A stretch of DNA of 64,000 bases, from contig NW_024044459.1 of NCBI RefSeq assembly GCF_014851395.1, positions 1,736,001 through 1,800,000 of the forward strand. The letters are read 5' to 3'. The translations under genes and the position numbers were made by a program. The DNA is from Micropterus salmoides. Its lineage: Eukaryota; Chordata; Actinopteri; Centrarchiformes; Centrarchidae. This document shows positions 58,716-64,000 of this stretch, in pieces. Numbering within the stretch: position 1 is the stretch's first letter; every line of letters starts with the position of its first letter. A model generated the notes under the pieces. The model ran no database searches. It was not told where the DNA came from and saw only the letters and a program-made list of their open reading frames with translations.

Positions 58716-59817
58716 TGTGGTGCGCACCATCCAAGGCGCTAGGGCTCCCTCCACTACTGCTTCTTATAGAGCAAAGTGGTCTGCTTTTCAGCACTGGTGT
58801 GTGGAAAGAGACACGGACCCCGTCTCGTGTCCCTTATCTCATGTTCTGTCCTTCCTCCAGCTGCTGGTGGACAGAAATCTGGCTTTATCCACGGTCAAAT
58901 CATACGTGGCGGCCATCTCTTCCTGCCACGAGGGCTTTGGAGAGAGATCGGGTTTTGCGCATCCGCTGGTTAAGCGTTTTTTAAGAGGAGTGAGAAGACA
59001 GCGGCCTGTCACGCGCCCCTTGGCGCCACAGTGGGATTTACCACTTGTGCTGCGCGCTCTGAGCAATCCCCCCTTTGAGCCACTGCCGCAAACTTCTCTC
59101 AGACTGCTGTCTTTGAAGACAGCCCTCCTTTTGGCACTGACCTCTGCTAAAAGAGTGAGCGATCTGTGCGCTCTCTCAGTCGCTCCATCCTGCCTCGCTA
59201 TCAGAGCTGACGGGAGCTCCGCCACCTTGAGGCCGAACCCAGCGTTCATGCCCAAGGTTATAACTAGCTCCTTCAGGTCACGGATTATTTCCCTGGAAGG
59301 TTTTTTCCCTCCTCCTCATCGAAACGAGGCGGAGGAAGCATCTCATCGTCTCTGCCCGGTGCGCGCGTTGTCTCATTATGTAGAGCGCACGGCTGCCCTC
59401 AGAAAAACTCAACAGCTGTTTGTTCACTACAGAGAGCATTCACGATGCAAGTCTCTGTCAAAACAATGGTTGGCTCATTGGCTGTGTGAGGCTATCACAC
59501 AGGCGTACGTTGCGGCTGGGATGGACCCCCCACCTGGCATCCGTGCGCACTCGACAAGAGCCGTGTCCTCCTCCACAGCGCTGTTCAGCGGGATGGCTGT
59601 GGTCAAGGTTTTCCCTAACGTACTCGGTACTGAATGTTCTGGAGACCAGGCGCGATGCTGCTGGCTCGGGGCACATTACGCACACGTAGGCTTCCCTGTA
59701 AAGGAGCCGGTAAGGCTCCTCCTGCCACGGGCTGTTGGGGCTCTCTTCGGTCTTAGTTGCGCTCTAGTTGGACTGCCACAATGCGTAACAACTGTCCTTA
59801 CTGTTCCCTCAACATAA
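58640..59817 (+). pseudogene. DIRS element 2 tyrosine recombinase, C-terminus disrupted
   Basis: It overlaps the end of the RT ORF in another frame, as is usual in DIRS elements. Visible: PSTTASYRAKWSAFQHWCVE (core-binding start), LALSTVKSYVAAISSCHEGF, LLLALTSAKRVSDLCALSVA (catalytic Arg, codon 59152-59154) and GIRAHSTRAVSSSTALFSGM (HxxR, 59548-59559). After GMAVV the frame departs from the family: no W-x-x-P-x-TF-x-R-Y block is seen. In a shifted frame SLTYSVLNVLETRRDAAGS (about 59612-59670) could carry the Tyr. A deletion plus frameshift just before the nucleophile is the simplest reading. The in-frame stop is at 59815-59817. Confidence 0.8.
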
Positions 59818-60065
59818 GCCGCAGTGTGCGTCTGTGTGTGCTTGTACTCTGGGCGCTCTCGTGCGCCATGAGTTTCTCCACACACACCCCCCGTTGCCGG
59901 GATGCGTGTGTGTTGTTCCATCCTCACGCCTGCTCTGCTCGTTGTTGGGACAGGTTACAATGCGTAACTCTCGTTCCAATTTCCTCACAGCAGCAGGTGG
60001 GAGGCAGGGAGTGATGTGTTCAGCCATCCTGTTATCTGGTCTAATGCTGATGGCTGTGTATCTCA

Positions 60066-60137
60066 GTTTCTGTAGTGTAATGGATCAGATGCTCGCCTTA
60101 TACACTGAAGGTACCTGGTTCGAGACCAGATGGAAAC
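60066..60137 (+). tRNA. tRNA-Val-like pseudogene inside DIRS element 2
   Basis: The 72-nt block starts gtttctgtagtgtaatgga and has a T arm cctggttcgagaccag. The acceptor strands gtttc/gaaac pair. The order and sequence resemble eukaryotic tRNA-Val. The anticodon stem does not pair well and the anticodon loop is cttatac, not the Val loop, so it is probably a decayed copy. It lies between the recombinase and the internal complementary region. Confidence 0.5.
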
Positions 60138-60261
60138 ATTAACCTACATTTTGGTTTCTATCATGCATTGTGTGATTAGGGTATTGTGAGCTGGTGTGTT
60201 AATGCTTATGACCGCTGGTGGTCCAGTGGGCATTTACTACATCTTATCCCAATAGCGCCAG

Positions 60262-60347
60262 CTCTTAGAGGGCGAAGCCTATACGAAATAGAACGTTGGT
60301 TACGTATTGTAACCCCAGATTCTATGAGTATAGGCGTAGCCCTCTAA
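60262..60347. repeat. Internal complementary region of DIRS element 2
   Basis: Positions 60262-60289 complement the element's left end. Positions 60290-60347 (aacgttggttacgtattgta ... gtataggcgtagccctctaa) are a perfect inverted copy of the element's right end (about 60540-60597). Confidence 0.85.
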
Positions 60348-60608
60348 GCCGCGGGCCCGACTGGTCCCACCAGCGTCAGCTGAAGAAAAAAAAGCTGACC
60401 TCTTGGGAGCAGATCTCTGGTCTCGCCGGTATTATATACCTAAATTGCGGACCTGAGAGAGACCCATGCACGGCACATTGGCGCGAAAGAAATCTTCAGG
60501 ACTGCGCATGCGCGCAGGGATAAACCCAATAGCGACGGCTCTTAGAGGGCTACGCCTATACTCATAGAATCTGGGGTTACAATACGTAACCAACGTTAAG
60601 AGGGGGGG

Positions 60609-61311
60609 TGTTACGGCCGCCACTGGCTGCCTTAAAGTAATTGTGTTCCTTAGTGCTTCTGGCTGTCCCAGCTGTGCGAGTCCCTGTCGAGGATTGGTTC
60701 CTCTGGAGCTGGGGACCGCCTACTTCCTGGTTGCTGTTCTCTGGCGTCTGTGATTGGTGTGGCTGTGACTCGACCGACCCTGCCAGCCAGGACTCTCCAA
60801 TCAACACCAGCTGGACTACAAATAGGTTGTGTGTCCACAGTTCGTGGCGTCAGAGCCAATGATCAGTTTGCCTTGCTGTTGGTTGCGTACCTCTGTTAGG
60901 TAGTGAATATCTAGAGTGTTTGTATTTCCTGTTTCTGTCTGTTGCCTAAGTGGTTTCAGTCAGTTCAACCCTTTGTAAATCACATAGTGTGATAGTGCAC
61001 CAAGTGTTGGGCGCTCTTTTGTTTGAGCATTGCTTGTTTGTTTACTTTGCATTATTGTAAAGCATATAGGTGCTGACCTCCTTTTGTTCTTTAGTGTTTT
61101 TTGAGCAGAGTAACTGTAACTGAACAAGACCCTCTTTTGTTTCTCCTTTTTGTTGTCAGCACCTATATTGCCTCTTTTTGTTGTGTTTTCTTGAGTCAAC
61201 TCCTTTAATTAAACCTTTGACTTTAACCAGAATTCAGTTGTCCTTTTGCCACCTTCATTTCAATTCCAAATCACTTGTTACTACCTTACCTTAACGAGCT
61301 GGGTCGTAACA
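60609..61311 (+). mobile_element. LTR, second copy of the 18425-19125 family
   Basis: It begins TGTTACGGCC, ends CGTAACA and has the same internal blocks as the first copy. No clear target duplication flanks it, and it starts only 11 bp after the end of DIRS element 2. The element's insertion near the LTR edge may have removed the duplication. No matching internal region in the same orientation adjoins it. Confidence 0.7.
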
Positions 61312-61554
61312 CAACCAACATTATCAATGACATGCACCGATGTCTTTTTGGCTATTTTGAGCAAAGCCTCTTACCAAACTATGAAAACGTCTTTTACCAA
61401 CTACCTGTGGTACAAGCAGGGTGCAAACTACAGGGGAGCTTGGCTCCTCTTAATAAGACATGACATGCTATTTTTGCCATTCATTTCTATTTTTCTGTAT
61501 CATCATGGATCACGCATAAAATGACGAGCGTCAGGCTTCATCCAGCCAGAGGGA

Positions 61555-61795
61555 ACAATCATCGACCAGCGTGACCTCCTCTCCCCGGATTAAGTAGTCT
61601 CAATAAGGGTATCAATATCAATAAAAGGCAGCCCACTGGTCTGGAGGTTGGCCAGGAATTATCCAGATGGCCAGACCGCCACTGGTCAGCACCGGAGTCA
61701 ATGAGGACTGAGACTGTGTATGACTGTCCAGCACAGAGGAGTTGGTCATTGAGGGCATTTTTAAAGTTCATGGCTGGACTCTGTGTCGCTTGGGA
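61555..61795 (-). pseudogene. Gypsy protease fragment
   Basis: On the minus strand a frame reads MNFKNALNDQLLCAGQSYTV then SVLIDSGADQWRSG. LIDSGAD is the aspartic protease active-site motif of Gypsy Pol. The sequence decays after it. It is opposite in orientation to the LTR at 60609, so it belongs to a different insertion. Confidence 0.6.
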
Positions 61796-62009
61796 TCAGA
61801 TTGAGTGCAGGGGGCCTTGAGGCATCTCCAGAAAACAAGACCAGCCGGACCAAGCGTCACCGCAAGTGGTGTGATCATACCAGGAAGAGAGAAAAGCAAG
61901 TGGGGATACGAGTTGATACTGATCCAGACTGGGCCTAAAGCTGTTCCACTCCCAAGCCAACTCCGGGCTAATGCCGCAAGTTGCAAGAAAATAAACTTGA
62001 TTAAAGAAG

Positions 62010-62580
62010 TGTCAGGCAAACTCAGAAATGGCAAATCTGAGACTGCTCCGCCATCGTCTTTACAGAGCAAAACAACATCCCGGATCAAGCTATTACTCGA
62101 CGGGCAGAGCATGTTCTGCGCTGATAGAACACAAGACTCCGGTAAGACCAGATGAGGTAGACTCTGTGTTTACATCAGTGATGCTTGGTGTTACAATGCA
62201 GTCAAAGTGGATGGACAATGTTTACCAGGTGTGGAATTTTAAACCAGCTGGGCCTGATAACATCCCTAGCAGTGTACTAAAACATGTGAGCCAGCTACAT
62301 GTTATTACTGAAATTTTCAACATCTCAGTATCTCAGGAGAGGGTTCCCACCTGCTCATTCCTATACCTAAAAGATCCGCAGTATCTAGTCTGAATGACTA
62401 CCGCCCTGTGGCTCTCACCCCCATTCTTGAGGATGGTTGGTGGTTCTTCAGCACATAAAGAACAACATCCCATCCAGCCTGGACCCTCACCAGTTTGCTT
62501 TCAGAACCAACAGATCCACAGAGGACGTCATCTCCACTCAGCCCTCACACACCTTGAGAAAAACAACACCTACATAGCAC
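62010..62580 (+). pseudogene. LINE reverse transcriptase fragment
   Basis: The frames read NFKPAGPDNIPSSVLKHVSQ, SVSQERVPTC, then (shifted) SLNDYRPVALTP and SLDPHQFAFRTNRSTEDVIS. These are the first RT blocks of a CR1/L2-type LINE, with at least two frameshifts. It breaks off at about 62580, where another LINE begins. Confidence 0.7.
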
Positions 62581-62581
62581 C

Positions 62582-64000
62582 AACATGGCGCTGAGTATAG
62601 CTGCCTCGGTTTGGTTTTAGGTGCGGTTCGTTTTGTTTTGTTTTTGTGTGTTAATTCAGTTTTCGGCTGTGATTCCCGGAGCTCTTTCACCAGGGAGGAG
62701 CTTTTCTGTGCTTCACGGAGACGTGGCTGTGTGAACTGATACTGGACTCCGCGCTGCAGCTGGCAGGCTTCCAACTATACAGAGCGGACCGCGACACAGA
62801 ACGCTACGGCAAAACAAAAGGTGGAGGTGTCTGTTTTTATATTAACAATGGCTGGTGTACCGACGTTACAGTGATTCAGCAGCACTGTTCTCCTAATCTG
62901 GAATTTCTTATAATTTACTGTAAACCGTTTTACTCCCCCCGTGAGTTTTCTTCATTCACTCTGGTCGGTGTTTACATCTCGCCGCACGCAAACGTGCACG
63001 AGGCACAGAGCATGCTGGCCGACCGGATTCTGTGTATGGAGCAGACAAACCCGGACTCCCTTGTTATTGTTCTTGGTGACTTTAACAGGGGAAATCTCAG
63101 CTAAGAACTCCCCAAATACAGACAGTTTATAAAGTGTCCAATCAGAGAGGGATTTTGGATCACTGCTACACCACAGTTAGCAGTGCCTATCACGCCGTCA
63201 CACGCTCCACTGGGACACTGATCACGTGATGGTCCATCTGATCCCTGCTTACAGGCAAAAACTACAACTCTGTAAACCTGTAGTGAGGACATCAAAGAAG
63301 TGGACTAGTGAAGCTACTGACGATCTTCAGGCGTGTTTGGACTGTACTGACTAGGACGTTTTCAAGAAAGCTACCAACAATCTGGATGAGTTTACAGACA
63401 TCATGGACCAGGGTGAGTTATAACAATGACAAACCCTGGTTTACAGCTAAACTCAAGACAGCTAAGGTTGGAAAAGGAAGAGGCATTTAGGAGTGGTGAC
63501 AGGACCGGCTGCAGGGCGTTAAAGTACAGGTTTAGCAGGGAGGTGCGAGAAGCTAAACGACTGTACTCAGAGAGACTAAAGAACCAGTTCTCTGCAATCA
63601 CAAACTATAAACCCAAAGTCCTCCACTCCATAAACGATTCTCGCCTGGCAAATGAGCTGAACCAGTTCTACTGCCGCTTTGAGAGTCAATTGGATACCAT
63701 CCCCCGTGACTCCTCCGCTCAGCTTCAGCCTCAGTCCACCACTTCTTCCCCTCCCTCCTCAGAGCTGGCCAGCTCCACTCCCTCCCCTCCTCTCTCCATC
63801 ACAGAGAGGGAAGTCAACGGTGTTCACAGATATTTTTAACACCTCAGTGGAGACATGCCATGTGCCAGCCTGCTTCAAAGCCTCCACTATCATCCCTGTC
63901 CCCAAGAAACCAAGGACCACTGGACTAAACGACTACAGACCTGTCGCCCTGACCTCTGTGGTAATGAAGTCCTTTGAACGCCTTGTGTTACAGACCCACT
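62582..64000 (+). pseudogene. CR1/L2-type LINE, 5' part, running off the window
   Basis: The endonuclease frames read KGGGVCFYINNGWCTDVTVI, then LEFLIIYCKPFYSPREFSSF, LVGVYISPHANVHEAQSMLA and SLVIVLGDFNRGNLS (catalytic GDFN intact), followed by a stop. The linker to RT is in shifted frames: YNNDKPWFTAKLK, LKYRFSREVREAKRLYSERL, LANELNQFYCRFESQLDT. The RT starts after 63835 with PACFKASTIIPVPKK and LNDYRPVALTSVVMKSFERL before the window ends. It is the same family as 47098-49690 and retains the RT entry missing there. Several frameshifts make it non-functional. Confidence 0.85.

Larger units (their letters stand above)
51758..60597 (+). mobile_element. DIRS-like retrotransposon (element 2), split by an assembly duplication
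   Basis: Left terminal sequence (ttctatttcgtataggcttc to about 51960) is inverted at the right end (about 60380-60550). An internal complementary region at 60262-60347 joins the complement of the left end (gctcttagagggcgaagcct) to the complement of the right end. The span includes a 500-N gap and a duplicate of 52495-55351. Removing the duplicate and gap leaves about 5.5 kb, a normal DIRS size. Gag, RT/RNase H and tyrosine recombinase lie in order on the plus strand. It is a different subfamily from element 1; proteins align in motifs but nucleotide similarity is low. Confidence 0.9.

Noticed and set aside
56680..59817. A single 1045-codon protein
   Set aside because: The first two thirds read the RT/RNase H region in the wrong frame; only the part after about 58640 is recombinase. 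The real RT is 56978-58702.

Overview
This is eukaryotic, almost certainly teleost fish, nuclear DNA. The evidence is split exons with GT/AG borders, families typical of ray-finned fish (tRNA-derived SINEs, CR1/L2-type LINEs, Tc1 and hAT elements, DIRS-type tyrosine-recombinase retrotransposons), long CA/TG microsatellites, and no prokaryotic gene organisation. Two 500-N assembly gaps are present.

The one host gene I can recognise is whirlin (WHRN, the Usher-type PDZ scaffold), on the minus strand. Five internal exons are visible from about 44.5 kb down to 11.6 kb: the C-terminal half of PDZ2 (44236-44510), a 37-nt exon (38776-38812), two exons of the second harmonin-homology domain (21549-21734 and about 13240-13431), and a large Ser/Pro/His-rich linker exon (11597-12305). 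Their reading phases join without a break. The 5' exons (N-terminus, PDZ1, start of PDZ2) would lie right of the window. No PDZ3 exon was found to the left.

Layout. 1-8757: a giant near-perfect palindrome with two arms of about 4.3 kb and a 102-bp centre. 8.8-11.6 kb: tandem repeats and a minisatellite. 11.6-44.5 kb: whirlin exons and introns filled with mobile elements (solo LTR, Tc1 copies, LINE fragments, SINEs, hAT MITEs, remnants of an Ngaro-like element, and a DIRS-like element at 39.1-44.2 kb). 44.5-64 kb: SINEs, one carrying a nested hAT-like MITE, a LINE copy, a Gypsy remnant, a second and better preserved DIRS-like element (51.76-60.60 kb), a second LTR of the 18.4 kb family, and LINE sequence running off the right edge.

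Both N gaps (27657-28156 and 55352-55851) are flanked by the same sequence on each side (about 2.3 kb and 2.86 kb). This is the signature of overlapping contig ends that were not merged, so the real chromosome probably carries one copy of each and the window is inflated by about 6.2 kb including Ns. The palindrome may be a related artefact (two haplotypes joined head to head) or a real inverted duplication; its arms differ by scattered SNPs and small indels.

I found no new multi-gene system. The most interesting biology is the pair of DIRS-like elements with complete inverted-terminal-repeat / internal-complementary-region architecture, one 65 bp from a whirlin splice donor and one carrying a tRNA-Val-like sequence, together with the palindrome lying where the whirlin 3' exons would be expected.
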